From: Aliiroseovarius sp. M344
Lineage (GTDB): Bacteria > Pseudomonadota > Alphaproteobacteria > Rhodobacterales > Rhodobacteraceae
Reading direction: 5' to 3'
Assembly: GCF_025140835.1 (NCBI RefSeq)
Contig: NZ_CP081153.1
Coordinates: 1,364,001 to 1,428,000, forward strand
Length of the DNA: 64,000 bases
Below, in pieces: positions 9,233-17,584 of this stretch. Position numbers and translations under genes: made by a program. The number at the start of each line of letters is the position of its first letter. Position 1 is the stretch's first letter. Below the pieces are notes generated by a model. It made no database searches. It had not been told where the DNA came from and worked only from the letters and a program-made list of their open reading frames with translations.

Positions 9233-9271
9233 TCGGCGCTGTTTCGTCAGCACAGATTATCACCCTAAACG

Positions 9272-9298
9272 AAAAAAGCCGCCCCAGCAGGAGCGGCC
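9272..9298 (-). terminator. intrinsic terminator after rplI
   Basis: On the minus strand GCCGCTCC and GGGGCGGC form an eight-pair stem (one G-T pair) with a TGCT loop, followed by six Ts. It lies 24 bases beyond the rplI stop and ends the rpsF-rpsR-rplI transcript. Confidence 0.88.
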
Positions 9299-9321
9299 TT
9301 TGGTGTTCTTTATAAGTGGAC

Positions 9322-9951
9322 TTAGTCCTCTTCCGAAGCGTCCTCTGCGGGGGCTTCTTCTTCGACGGCTTCGGCCAGATCGTCGTCTTCCGACGCAGCG
9401 GCACCGATGTCGTCAAACAGTTCGGCAATCTCGAACTCTGCTTCAGCTTCTGCTTCCGCGGCCAGTTCCTGGATCGATTTGCCCGACGCTTGCAGTTCGG
9501 CTTCTTCTGCCGAACGGGCGACGTTCAATTCGATTTCAACATCGACTTCGGGGTGCAGGATCACGTGAACAGTGTGCAGACCCAAATACTTGATCGGGGC
9601 TTTCAGAGCGACCTGCTTCTTGTCGACGGTGAAACCACCTTCGGTGGCAACGTCTGCTGCGTCACGGGGCGTAACCGAGCCATAAAGCGCACCAGCATCC
9701 GATGCGGACCGAATCACGATGAACTGTTGTCCGTCGAGTTTCGCGGCCAGGGCTTCGGCTTCTTTTTTGGTTTCCAGATTGTTCGCTTCAAGCTGCGCTT
9801 TCTGGGCTTCAAAGGATGCGATGTTGGCTTGCGACGCGCTGAGCGCTTTGCCTTGGGGCAGAAGGAAGTTACGGGCAAAGCCCGGCTTGACGTCAACGAC
9901 GTCACCCATCTGACCAAGTTTGGCCACACGTTCCAAAAGGATAACTTGCAT
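9322..9951 (-). CDS. rplI: 50S ribosomal protein L9
   Basis: Ribosomal protein L9 of 209 residues, longer than the 150 usual for enterobacteria. The N-terminal rRNA-binding domain [36 protein letters not shown] is canonical. The long connecting helix and the C-terminal domain follow. The last 50 residues form an acidic, Ala/Glu-rich extension, which alphaproteobacterial L9 proteins often carry. It is the last gene of the operon, 12 bases downstream of rpsR. Confidence 0.97.
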   Translation of the reverse strand: MQVILLERVAKLGQMGDVVDVKPGFARNFLLPQGKALSASQANIASFEAQKAQLEANNLETKKEAEALAAKLDGQQFIVIRSASDAGALYGSVTPRDAADVATEGGFTVDKKQVALKAPIKYLGLHTVHVILHPEVDVEIELNVARSAEEAELQASGKSIQELAAEAEAEAEFEIAELFDDIGAAASEDDDLAEAVEEEAPAEDASEED

Positions 9952-9963
9952 AATCAGATCTCC

Positions 9964-10191
9964 TTACTTCACGGCGTAGGGAAGCAGGGCGAGGAAGCGG
10001 GCGCGTTTGATGGCGCGCGACAGTTCGCGTTGCTTCTTGGCCGACACAGCGGTGATCCGCGAGGGGACAATCTTGCCACGCTCAGAGATGTAACGCTGCA
10101 GAAGGCGCGTGTCTTTGTAGTCGATCTTCGGCGCGTTGTCGCCCGAGAACGGACATACTTTGCGACGGCGGAAAAATGGTTTAGCTGCCAT
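9964..10191 (-). CDS. rpsR: 30S ribosomal protein S18
   Basis: A 75-residue S18 protein with the typical [57 protein letters not shown] sequence. It binds the 30S platform together with S6, whose gene lies 19 bases upstream in the same operon. No anomalies were seen. Confidence 0.98.
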   Translation of the reverse strand: MAAKPFFRRRKVCPFSGDNAPKIDYKDTRLLQRYISERGKIVPSRITAVSAKKQRELSRAIKRARFLALLPYAVK

Positions 10192-10210
10192 GGTTTAGGT
10201 CCTCTCCAGC

Positions 10211-10567
10211 TTAGCGGTCACGGGGACGGCGGTCGCCGCGCTCGTCACGCTTTTGCATTTGGATCGACGGGCCTTCGGCGTGTTCGTCAACCTTGATCGT
10301 CAGAATGCGCATGACGTCGTCATGCAGGCGCATCAGGCGCTCCATTTCCTGAACAGCCGGTGCAGGTGCATCGGTTTTCAGGAACGCATAGTGACCCTTG
10401 CGGTTCTTGTTGATCTTGTAGGCCATCGTTTTGACACCCCAGTACTCGCTGTCAACGACTTTACCGCCGTTGTCACCCAGTACAGTGCCAAAATGTTCGA
10501 TGAGGTTCTCAGCTTGCGTGTTGGACAAGTCCTGACGCGAGATGAAGACATGCTCATACATCGGCAT
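10211..10567 (-). CDS. rpsF: 30S ribosomal protein S6
   Basis: A 118-residue S6 protein: MPMYEHVFISRQDLSNTQAENL at the start, the KTMAYKINKNRKGHYAF segment in the middle and a charged tail. It pairs with S18 on the 30S platform and opens the rpsF-rpsR-rplI operon. The 318-base gap upstream (10568-10885) contains no gene; it holds a good sigma-70 promoter at 10679-10706 and a leader hairpin at 10603-10635. Confidence 0.97.
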   Translation of the reverse strand: MPMYEHVFISRQDLSNTQAENLIEHFGTVLGDNGGKVVDSEYWGVKTMAYKINKNRKGHYAFLKTDAPAPAVQEMERLMRLHDDVMRILTIKVDEHAEGPSIQMQKRDERGDRRPRDR

Positions 10568-10602
10568 GTGAACTCCAGTTCTATTTTCAAGCGCGCTTCA
10601 AA

Positions 10603-10635
10603 GGATGGGTATTCATGCCTTTCCGCCACCCATCC
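10603..10635 (-). promoter_or_regulatory. leader hairpin in the rpsF mRNA
   Basis: GGATGGGT at 10603-10610 pairs perfectly with ACCCATCC at 10628-10635 around a 17-base apical region, inside the predicted 5' leader of rpsF. Ribosomal protein leaders often bind their own products (S6 with S18), but the CCG-bulge typical of known S6:S18 leaders is not obvious here, so any regulatory role is inference. Confidence 0.4.
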
Positions 10636-10678
10636 ACGAGAGGCCACGCGGTTCAAAAACACACGGAAAGGACGGTGC

Positions 10679-10706
10679 CTTATACACGGTTGGTCCAGTG
10701 TTGCAA
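10679..10706 (-). promoter_or_regulatory. sigma-70 type promoter of the rpsF operon
   Basis: On the minus strand TTGCAA (10701-10706) and TATAAG (10679-10684) are separated by 16 bases. Transcription would start near 10672, giving a leader of about 105 bases before rpsF. Confidence 0.6.
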
Positions 10707-10885
10707 GGCGGATGTGGCCGTCCCAGCCCGCTAGGTTGCCAATTGCGAATGCCCGCGAATTACCAGACCTGCGCCGCAATGCCGTCACAGTTGCATGTGA
10801 TCCATACATAAAGGGTGATTGCTGCATTATCAGCCACCTTGGACGCGTTGAAAGAATGCGTAAGACAATGAAGGGGGGCGAACGA

Positions 10886-11536
10886 ATGCAAATCAATGAG
10901 CCAAAGATCAGCTTTCAACAGTTGATGAGCATGACCCATCTGACTCCGAAAGTATTCAAGGCCCAGTTCGGGTATCGCTTGACGGCAGAAGGGTCAGCAC
11001 CGGGACTGATGCGGATCACCCATGCAGTGGGCCGTTTCGTCGGCTTGGTCTTGCTGCTTCTTATCGCAGGCGTTTGGTCTTTTTCGGCCAGTGCGTTTTC
11101 CGACCCGTTGATTATGGCCATGAAGATTGGTCTGACCGGGCTTCTGTTTGTTGTTGGCTGGCTGCTGTTCTGGTACGGGCGCGACGCACGTCAGGTCGAA
11201 GCTCAGGTTGACATTGATAAGCGGGAAATGCGCATAGGATACATAGATGGCTGGAACCGGTTCCGCCAGGAAACGCGTATCCCTTTTGGTGAAATCGGCT
11301 CGTTCATGATCCTGCGCGGCAGTGATGATGACGCTGAAGCAGGACTTTACGCGCGGATTGGCAGCGGCATGGACGCATTCGAGATCATTTCAGGTGACGT
11401 GGAAGCGCTCGAGCCAATCCAGTTGCAACTGGCTAAGGATCTCAGCGGGGCCCGGCGGACCGTGAAGCCCAACAAGCCTTGGCCAACATTGGCAGAAGGC
11501 AAGGCCATTTCGTTGACGCAGGTGACAGCCCCCTAA
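10886..11536 (+). CDS. uncharacterised two-pass inner-membrane protein
   Basis: A 216-residue protein. Residues about 1-50 are cytoplasmic and basic. Two adjacent hydrophobic segments follow (around residues 52-70 and 78-97), then a 110-residue soluble domain containing paired acidic residues and a WNRFRQETRIPFGEIGSFMILR stretch that resembles the PH-like/DUF domains fused to membrane hairpins. The start at 10886 has a GGGGGG/GGCGAACGA purine-rich site ahead; an ATG at 10868 is also in frame. It precedes fabD by 143 bases and could share its transcript. I do not recognise a named family. Confidence 0.65.
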   Translation: MQINEPKISFQQLMSMTHLTPKVFKAQFGYRLTAEGSAPGLMRITHAVGRFVGLVLLLLIAGVWSFSASAFSDPLIMAMKIGLTGLLFVVGWLLFWYGRDARQVEAQVDIDKREMRIGYIDGWNRFRQETRIPFGEIGSFMILRGSDDDAEAGLYARIGSGMDAFEIISGDVEALEPIQLQLAKDLSGARRTVKPNKPWPTLAEGKAISLTQVTAP

Positions 11537-11679
11537 ACCGCTGTAATACAGCATGAGGTTTCAAGACTGGCGCGCAATTGGTATTGCAGCGCCAGTTTTC
11601 ATTTCTGGCAAAGCGGATTGCACCAATCGCGCCTGCGCGCTATGCCCGTTGGGAAAGCTTTGCAGCAAAAGGAGAGCCC

Positions 11680-12624
11680 ATGAGCCGCGCATTTGTTTTT
11701 CCCGGGCAGGGCGCCCAGAGTATTGGAATGGGCAAGGCCCTTGCGGATGCCTATCCATCGGCAAAAGCGGTTTTTGACGAAGTGGATGATGCGCTTGGTG
11801 AAAAGCTGTCGGCCCTTATTTGGGAAGGCGCGCAGGAAGAATTGACGCTGACACAGAATGCCCAGCCAGCGCTGATGGCAACGTCGTTGGCCGCAATGCG
11901 CGCGCTTGAGGCAGAAGGCGTTTCGATCAACGCGGCATCCTATGTCGCGGGCCACTCGTTGGGCGAGTATTCGGCTTTGGCTGCGGCTGGCACCTTCACA
12001 ATTGCAGACACGGCCCGCCTGTTGCGCGTGCGCGGTAAAGCGATGCAAGAGGCTGTTCCGGTTGGCGTTGGTGCGATGGCCGCGCTGCTTGGATTGGATT
12101 TTGAAACCGCAGCGGAAGTGGCGCTGGAAGCGGCCCATGATCAGGTCTGCCAAGCTGCCAATGACAATGACCCGTCGCAAGTGGTTGTTTCTGGACATAA
12201 AGAGGCGGTTGAGCGCGCCGTCGAGATCGCAAAAGCCAAAGGTGCCCGCCGTGCTGTGCTGTTGCCGGTCAGCGCACCTTTTCATTGCGCATTGATGGAG
12301 CCTGCCGCCGAAGCAATGGCCGAAGCGTTGTCACATATCGAGATGAAGGAACCAGCGGTTCCATTGGTGGCAAACGTGCGCGCCGCAAGCATTACCGACA
12401 CCACAGTGATCCGGTCGCTCTTGGTTGAGCAGGTTACTGGCTCTGTCCGTTGGCGCGAGAGCGTGACGTGGATGGCGGGCAAAGGTGTCACAGAAATTTG
12501 GGAAATTGGTGCGGGCAAGGCATTGTCTGGAATGATCCGGCGCATCGCCAAAGATGTCGAGACGCGTGCGGTCGGTACGCCCGAAGATGTCTTGGCGGCC
12601 CTAGAGGCGTTCAACGCAGTATGA
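11680..12624 (+). CDS. fabD: malonyl-CoA:ACP transacylase
   Basis: Loads malonyl groups onto acyl carrier protein for fatty-acid synthesis. The 314-residue protein shows FPGQGAQ at the N-terminus, the GHSLGEYSAL nucleophile elbow with the catalytic Ser near residue 94, and VSAPFHC with the catalytic His near residue 203. The AAAAGGAGAG ribosome-binding site sets the ATG at 11680. It is the first gene of the fabD-fabG-acpP set. Confidence 0.96.
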   Translation: MSRAFVFPGQGAQSIGMGKALADAYPSAKAVFDEVDDALGEKLSALIWEGAQEELTLTQNAQPALMATSLAAMRALEAEGVSINAASYVAGHSLGEYSALAAAGTFTIADTARLLRVRGKAMQEAVPVGVGAMAALLGLDFETAAEVALEAAHDQVCQAANDNDPSQVVVSGHKEAVERAVEIAKAKGARRAVLLPVSAPFHCALMEPAAEAMAEALSHIEMKEPAVPLVANVRAASITDTTVIRSLLVEQVTGSVRWRESVTWMAGKGVTEIWEIGAGKALSGMIRRIAKDVETRAVGTPEDVLAALEAFNAV

Positions 12625-12681
12625 ATGTGTGGTGGCCGTGCATGACCGCGGCTCCTGCTCAACTTGAAAAAGGATGCTCAG

Positions 12682-13419
12682 ATGTTTGATCTGAATGGTA
12701 AAAATGCACTCGTGACAGGTGCTTCGGGTGGGATCGGTGGCGAGATCGCCAAAGCCTTGCATAAGGCGGGTGCGACGGTTGCGTTATCGGGCACACGTGT
12801 TGAACCACTTGAAGCATTGGCGGCAGAGCTTGGCGAACGCGCCCATGTGCTTCCGTGCAACCTGTCAGACGGCGAAGCGGTTGACGCCTTGCCAAAGCAG
12901 GCCGTTGAGGCGATGGGATCGGTCGATATTCTGGTGAATAACGCCGGCATCACCCGCGATCAGATTTTCATGCGCATGTCGGATGAGGAATGGGACAGCG
13001 TGATCAACGTCAACCTGACCTCGACCATGCGGTTGTGCCGTGGTGTGATGCGCCCGATGATGAAGGCGCGCTGGGGTAGGATCATCAATATCAGCTCGAT
13101 CGTGGGCGCGACCGGCAACCCGGGTCAGGTGAATTATGCGGCCTCGAAGGCGGGCATGGTGGGGCTGACCAAATCAATCGCATATGAGGTCGCAAGCCGC
13201 GGCATTACGGCGAATTGCGTAGCACCGGGGTTCATTGCGACCGCGATGACAGATAAGCTGACCGATGATCAGAAAGAAAAGATCAACGCCCAAATACCTG
13301 CCGCGCGTATGGGCACACCGGAAGAGATCGCGGCAGCAGTCCTTTACCTTGCGTCTTCGGAGGCAGGTTACACCACGGGAGCGACGATCCACGTGAATGG
13401 CGGTATGGCAATGTTGTGA
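12682..13419 (+). CDS. fabG: 3-oxoacyl-ACP reductase
   Basis: A 245-residue NADPH-dependent short-chain reductase performing the first reduction of fatty-acid elongation. The TGASGGIGG cofactor motif is near residues 12-20, NNAG near 90, catalytic Ser in NISSIVG, and the YAASKAG Tyr/Lys pair near 152-156. It follows fabD by 57 bases and precedes acpP. The length and sequence are those of housekeeping FabG rather than a secondary-metabolism paralogue. Confidence 0.96.
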   Translation: MFDLNGKNALVTGASGGIGGEIAKALHKAGATVALSGTRVEPLEALAAELGERAHVLPCNLSDGEAVDALPKQAVEAMGSVDILVNNAGITRDQIFMRMSDEEWDSVINVNLTSTMRLCRGVMRPMMKARWGRIINISSIVGATGNPGQVNYAASKAGMVGLTKSIAYEVASRGITANCVAPGFIATAMTDKLTDDQKEKINAQIPAARMGTPEEIAAAVLYLASSEAGYTTGATIHVNGGMAML

Positions 13420-13476
13420 GCGGTCAGGGCGGCCGGGCAACGTCCGGCCACCTTGCCTATTGAAGGTCTAAAGCGT

Positions 13477-13504
13477 TTGCCTATCTATTACGATGTGCTA
13501 TAGG
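13477..13504 (+). promoter_or_regulatory. candidate promoter of acpP
   Basis: TTGCCT (13477-13482) and TATAGG (13499-13504) are 16 bases apart, 127 bases ahead of acpP. A dedicated promoter fits the need for abundant ACP. The gap 13420-13631 holds no gene. Confidence 0.45.
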
Positions 13505-13631
13505 CGGCGCATGTTTTTCTCCAACATACCTTTCGGGGTGGGGGAAGTCGGCGTGATACGCCGTAAACAGAGCGGCCCATCCCGGGTCTATCGAAAAAGG
13601 CCATGTGCCTGAAAAAACGTGAGGATTTATC

Positions 13632-13865
13632 ATGAGCGACGTCGCAGATCGCGTGAAAAAAATCGTTGTTGAGCACTTGGGTGTTGAAGAGGAAAAGGTT
13701 GCGGAATCGGCCTCTTTCATCGACGACCTTGGCGCTGACAGCCTGGACACAGTCGAGCTGGTTATGGCTTTCGAAGAAGAGTTCGGTATCGAGATTCCGG
13801 ATGACGCTGCTGAAACCATTCAGACATTCGGCGACGCCGTGAAATTCATCACGAAAGCCGTCTAA
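13632..13865 (+). CDS. acpP: acyl carrier protein
   Basis: A 77-residue acidic carrier protein; the phosphopantetheine attachment Ser lies in the [21 protein letters not shown] helix-II motif. It shuttles acyl chains between the Fab enzymes encoded next to it. It is followed by a strong terminator, so it can be made as a short separate mRNA. Confidence 0.98.
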   Translation: MSDVADRVKKIVVEHLGVEEEKVAESASFIDDLGADSLDTVELVMAFEEEFGIEIPDDAAETIQTFGDAVKFITKAV

Positions 13866-13888
13866 GCTTTCAGGATCATCTAGTTCTT

Positions 13889-13921
13889 GAAACGGCCTGC
13901 CATTCGGCGGGCCGTTTCTTT
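13889..13921 (+). terminator. intrinsic terminator after acpP
   Basis: AAACGGCC pairs with GGCCGTTT around a 12-base loop, followed by Ts. It separates fabD-fabG-acpP from the HisA-like gene and fabF. Confidence 0.85.
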
Positions 13922-14040
13922 TTGTATCGGTTTCGGCACCAACGCCGCTTTCAGCGCGCATTGAGCCGATTTTAGAAACGCTTTTTGGGGTGTGCTACTA
14001 TTTCACTAGACCACCATTGGTTTGGCGAAGGAAGCGATCC

Positions 14041-14784
14041 ATGATTATCTATCCGACCCTTGAATTACAGAGCGGGCGTTGCGTCACGCTGCGTCGGGGG
14101 CGTCTTGAAGAGCCTTCGATCTGGCATGTCGACCCGATTGAGACGGCACTGAGCTTCGTCGAGGCCGGTGCGGAATGGATTCACATCACCGATTTCGATG
14201 CGGTTGACGGCAAGGGTGATAATACCGCGCTGATCGAGGACATCATTAAACAGGCGGGGTGTTCTGTGCAGGTTGCGGGCGGTATCCGCACCCGCGACAC
14301 GGTTGAAAACTGGATCGAGAAAGGGGTTGGGCGCGTGGTATTGGGAACCATTGCAGCGCGCGACCCTGATATGGTGAAGGGTCTTACCAACCGCTTTCCC
14401 GACCAGATCGTTCTGGCTGCGGACATCTGGCAAGGCCAGTTGATGACGGATGGATGGCGCAACCCCGTGGCGATCACGCCCGAGGACTTTTTAGCCTCCT
14501 ATGCGGATGTTCCTTTGGCCGCTGTGTTGATCACCGATATCGATAGCGACATTGATCAACCAGACGCTCAGCTGGGGCTTCTGAGTAAACTGGCAGGCGC
14601 GACCCGCCATCAGGTCATCGCATCAGGAACAGTGCATGAACTGGACGACGTTGCGCGGCTGAAATATGTCCCCAATATTGCTGGCACATTGATCGGACGC
14701 GCGCTTTTCTCGAAAACCGTGGATCTGGGTGAAGCACTTGCGGTGGCGCGACCGAACCCAGAGGCCAGGGCAGAGTTCATCTGA
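14041..14784 (+). CDS. HisA-like (beta/alpha)8-barrel protein with altered active site
   Basis: A 247-residue paralogue of HisA, the histidine-pathway ProFAR isomerase. The barrel is clear: VAGGIRTRDTVENWIEKGVGRVVLGTIAARDP corresponds to the first phosphate-binding half and the NIAGTLIGRALF region to the second. The first catalytic residue, normally Asp8 in the PAIDL motif, is Glu8 (PTLELQSG), and the conserved GRPVN substrate loop is replaced by GKGDN; Asp128 is kept in LAADIWQG. It sits between acpP and fabF with no other his gene nearby. It is unlikely to be the pathway HisA; its substrate is unknown. The start at 14041 is the only ATG giving the barrel's first strand. Confidence 0.75.
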   Translation: MIIYPTLELQSGRCVTLRRGRLEEPSIWHVDPIETALSFVEAGAEWIHITDFDAVDGKGDNTALIEDIIKQAGCSVQVAGGIRTRDTVENWIEKGVGRVVLGTIAARDPDMVKGLTNRFPDQIVLAADIWQGQLMTDGWRNPVAITPEDFLASYADVPLAAVLITDIDSDIDQPDAQLGLLSKLAGATRHQVIASGTVHELDDVARLKYVPNIAGTLIGRALFSKTVDLGEALAVARPNPEARAEFI

Positions 14785-14807
14785 TCTTTTGCGAAAACAA
14801 AATGTTG

Positions 14808-14844
14808 GCCGGTGACGCGTGGGTTTTGCGTCGGTGTCACCGGC
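14808..14844 (+). promoter_or_regulatory. stem-loop between the HisA-like gene and fabF
   Basis: GCCGGTGAC at 14808-14816 pairs perfectly with GTCACCGGC at 14836-14844. No T-run follows, so it is more likely an mRNA-stabilising or weak termination structure than a full intrinsic terminator. Confidence 0.45.
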
Positions 14845-14979
14845 TGGCGTCTTAGTTCCTCGGCTCAGAAGTCATCTCATCGGCAGCTTTTGCCTGACGG
14901 ACCGAACGCCTCTTGCCCCTCAACCCCCCGCCGCGCTATCAAGCGTGGGATGAAAGACTTCCTGAGAAAGGGCAGCATA

Positions 14980-16242
14980 ATGCGTCGAGTGGTCGTTACA
15001 GGTCTGGGCATGGTTTCTCCTCTTGCGTGTGGAGTTGAAGAAACCTGGAAACGTATTCTTGACGGACAGTCGGGCGCAGGTCCGATTACTAAGTTCGATG
15101 CGTCGCGCGTCACCACAAAATATGCCTGTGAGGTACCTTTGGGTGATGGCACGGATGGCACTTTCAATCCCGATGATTGGATGGAGCCAAAAGAGCGTCG
15201 CAAAGTGGACGACTTCATCCTTTACGGACTGGCGGCATCTGAAATGGCCGTCAAGGATGCCGGCTGGTTGCCGGAAGACGAAGAAAGCCGCCAGCGCACA
15301 GGCGTGATGATTGGGTCGGGTATCGGCGGATTGGCGACGATCGCTGAGACCTCGATCACCTTGCACGAGCGCGGGCCGCGCCGCGTATCGCCGTTCTTCA
15401 TTCCCGGATCACTCATCAATCTGATTTCTGGCCAAGTTTCGATCAAGTTCGGCTTTAAGGGCCCCAACCACTCGGTGGTTACCGCATGTTCGACCGGCGC
15501 ACATGCGATTGGCGACGCGTCTCGTCTGATCCAGACGGGCGACGCCGATGTGATGATTGCAGGCGGGGCCGAGGCTGCGATTTGCGAGTTGGGCATTGCC
15601 GGGTTCAACGCCTGTAAAGCGCTGTCCACCAAAGGGGAAGACAACCCCAAGGGCGCGAGCCGCCCCTATGATGCGGACCGTGATGGGTTCGTCATGGGCG
15701 AAGGCGCTGGCATAGTCGTCTTGGAAGAATACGAGCACGCCAAGGCGCGCGGTGCAAAGATTTATGCTGAAGTGTTGGGCTATGGCCTTTCCGGCGATGC
15801 CTACCACATTACAGCCCCGTCCGAGGATGGCGACGGTGGGTTCCGCGCGATGAAGGCCGCCCTTGCCAAAGCGGGTCTGGAACCGTCTGCGATTGACTAT
15901 ATTAATGCGCACGGCACCTCGACCATGGCAGACACTATCGAGCTGGGCGCTGTTGAGCGTCTGCTGGGTGATGCCGCAGATAAGGCGACGATGAGTTCGA
16001 CCAAAAGCTCGATCGGTCACCTGCTGGGAGCCGCGGGCGCGGTCGAAGCGATCTTCTGCATTCTGGCCCTGCGCGACCAGATCGCTCCGCCGACGATTAA
16101 TCTGGACAATCCCGCGATCAAGTCGCGTTTGAGCCTTGCCGCCAACAAAGCAGAAAAGCGCGAGATCAATACGGTTCTGTCCAACAGCTTCGGCTTCGGC
16201 GGCACCAATGCGAGCCTGATCATGGGCAAGGTCGCTGACTGA
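14980..16242 (+). CDS. fabF: 3-oxoacyl-ACP synthase II
   Basis: A 420-residue condensing enzyme that elongates acyl-ACP with malonyl-ACP. The catalytic triad is visible: Cys in VTACSTGAHAIGDA, His in NAHGTSTMADTIE and His in SSIGHLLGAAGAVE. The N-terminus MRRVVVTGLGMVSPL is canonical and fixes the ATG at 14980. The stop codon overlaps the mltG start by one base, so the two are translationally coupled. Confidence 0.97.
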   Translation: MRRVVVTGLGMVSPLACGVEETWKRILDGQSGAGPITKFDASRVTTKYACEVPLGDGTDGTFNPDDWMEPKERRKVDDFILYGLAASEMAVKDAGWLPEDEESRQRTGVMIGSGIGGLATIAETSITLHERGPRRVSPFFIPGSLINLISGQVSIKFGFKGPNHSVVTACSTGAHAIGDASRLIQTGDADVMIAGGAEAAICELGIAGFNACKALSTKGEDNPKGASRPYDADRDGFVMGEGAGIVVLEEYEHAKARGAKIYAEVLGYGLSGDAYHITAPSEDGDGGFRAMKAALAKAGLEPSAIDYINAHGTSTMADTIELGAVERLLGDAADKATMSSTKSSIGHLLGAAGAVEAIFCILALRDQIAPPTINLDNPAIKSRLSLAANKAEKREINTVLSNSFGFGGTNASLIMGKVAD

Positions 16243-17402
16243 TGTGGCGCAACATTGCCTCGAACGCACTGAGTTTGTTTGTCGTCATCATGATCGTCGC
16301 GATTGGCGTGATTGCTTGGGGCAAGAAACAGTATTCTAATCCGGGTCCGCTGGCTGAGGCTATCTGCCTGAGGGTTGAGAAGGGCTCTAATTTCTCTCGG
16401 GTGGCCAACAAGCTGACCGAACAGGGCGCGATTTCGAATGCCACGATCTTCCGATTGGGTGTGGAGTATTCTGAAAAGAAATCGGCGTTGAAAGCTGGGT
16501 CGTTTTTGGTCGAAGAAGGCGCGTCGATGGAAGAGATCGTCGATGTGGTCACCCGTGGTGGTGCATCGACCTGTGGCACAGAAGTTGTTTATCGGATCGG
16601 TGTGTTGAATGCCGAAGTTCAGGTGCGAGAATTAGATCCGGCCACGCAAGAATATGAAATCACTGCAGAATTCAAGCCCGCCGAATTGGAAGGCGCCGCA
16701 CCTGAAACCTATACGAAGGTGCGTAACGAAAGCGATACACGCTATCGCATTGCCTTGGCAGAGGGCGTCACAAGCTGGCAGATCGTGGACAGCCTGAGCC
16801 GAGCAGATTTCCTTGCCGGTGATGTTAGTGAAGTGCCCGCCGAGGGGACGTTGGCCCCCGACAGCTATGAAGTCAAAGTGGGCGCGGATCGCGCGACACT
16901 GTTAGCAAACATGCAAGCGGCGCAATCGGAAATCCTTGCGCAAGCTTGGGAGGCTCGTGCAGCGGATTTGCCTTATGACAGCCCTGAACTGGCGCTGATC
17001 ATGGCGTCAATTGTGGAAAAAGAAACTGGCGTGGCTGAAGAGCGGCGTCAGGTGGCCAGCGTGTTCGTGAACCGCCTGAACCAAGGGATGCGTTTGCAAA
17101 CGGACCCGACGGTGATTTATGGCATCACCAAGGGGCAAGGCGCATTGGGTCGTGGATTGCGGCAAAGCGAGTTGCGGTCCGAGACTCCTTACAACACCTA
17201 TGTGATTGACGGCATGCCGCCCACTCCGATTGCCAACCCCGGCAGGGCCGCCATCGAAGCCGCAATGAACCCGGACACGACGGATTTCATTTTCTTTGTG
17301 GCTGACGGCACTGGTGGACATGCGTTTGCGAAGACGCTGGATGAGCATAACCGCAATGTCGCCAAATGGCGCGAGATTGAGGCGGAGCGCGCGAACCAGT
17401 GA
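16242..17402 (+). CDS. mltG: endolytic murein transglycosylase MltG
   Basis: A 386-residue inner-membrane enzyme that cuts nascent glycan strands and sets their length. There is one N-terminal membrane segment (residues about 8-25), a LysM-like region, and the YceG domain with the catalytic Glu in MASIVEKETGVAEERRQVASVFVNRL and the RLQTDPTVIYG and GLPPTPI-like NPG segments. It overlaps fabF and is the last housekeeping gene before the GTA cluster. Confidence 0.95.
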   Translation: MWRNIASNALSLFVVIMIVAIGVIAWGKKQYSNPGPLAEAICLRVEKGSNFSRVANKLTEQGAISNATIFRLGVEYSEKKSALKAGSFLVEEGASMEEIVDVVTRGGASTCGTEVVYRIGVLNAEVQVRELDPATQEYEITAEFKPAELEGAAPETYTKVRNESDTRYRIALAEGVTSWQIVDSLSRADFLAGDVSEVPAEGTLAPDSYEVKVGADRATLLANMQAAQSEILAQAWEARAADLPYDSPELALIMASIVEKETGVAEERRQVASVFVNRLNQGMRLQTDPTVIYGITKGQGALGRGLRQSELRSETPYNTYVIDGMPPTPIANPGRAAIEAAMNPDTTDFIFFVADGTGGHAFAKTLDEHNRNVAKWREIEAERANQ

Positions 17403-17451
17403 TTTGGTAAATAAATCATGCCGTTGCCGCACGCTGTTGCGGCAGGTCAAT

Positions 17452-17480
17452 TTGACAGAGCGCACGGTCGCCCGTAGGTT
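17452..17480 (+). promoter_or_regulatory. candidate promoter of the GTA cluster
   Basis: A consensus -35 box TTGACA (17452-17457) stands 17 bases before a poor -10 box TAGGTT (17475-17480), which would start transcription near 17487. A TGCCGC/GCGGCA inverted repeat lies directly upstream at 17425-17444. A consensus -35 with a weak -10 suits an activator-dependent promoter, as GTA promoters are; that is inference. Confidence 0.45.
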
Positions 17481-17508
17481 CTGACATACGCTAGAAGACA
17501 TGAATGTA

Positions 17509-17541
17509 ACGGCCTTGGGCACCTGCCCGGGGCCGTTTTTT
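17509..17541 (+). terminator. strong intrinsic terminator between mltG and the GTA genes (possible attenuator)
   Basis: ACGGCCTTGGGCA pairs with TGCCCGGGGCCGT (17509-17536), giving a stem of 11 or more pairs, followed by six Ts (17536-17541). It ends fabF-mltG transcription. It lies 44 bases ahead of the first GTA gene and about 22 bases after the predicted GTA start site, so GTA transcripts from that promoter would have to pass it. Confidence 0.85.
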
Positions 17542-17584
17542 CATGTCGCTCGTGCGGAGAAGAGCATGAGAGGCAGACACAATA

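Noticed and set aside
9090..9593. Plus-strand frame across the GDPD tail and rplI
   Set aside because: It mixes the antisense of rplI with noncoding sequence; the GDPD tail in another frame and rplI on the minus strand account for the region.
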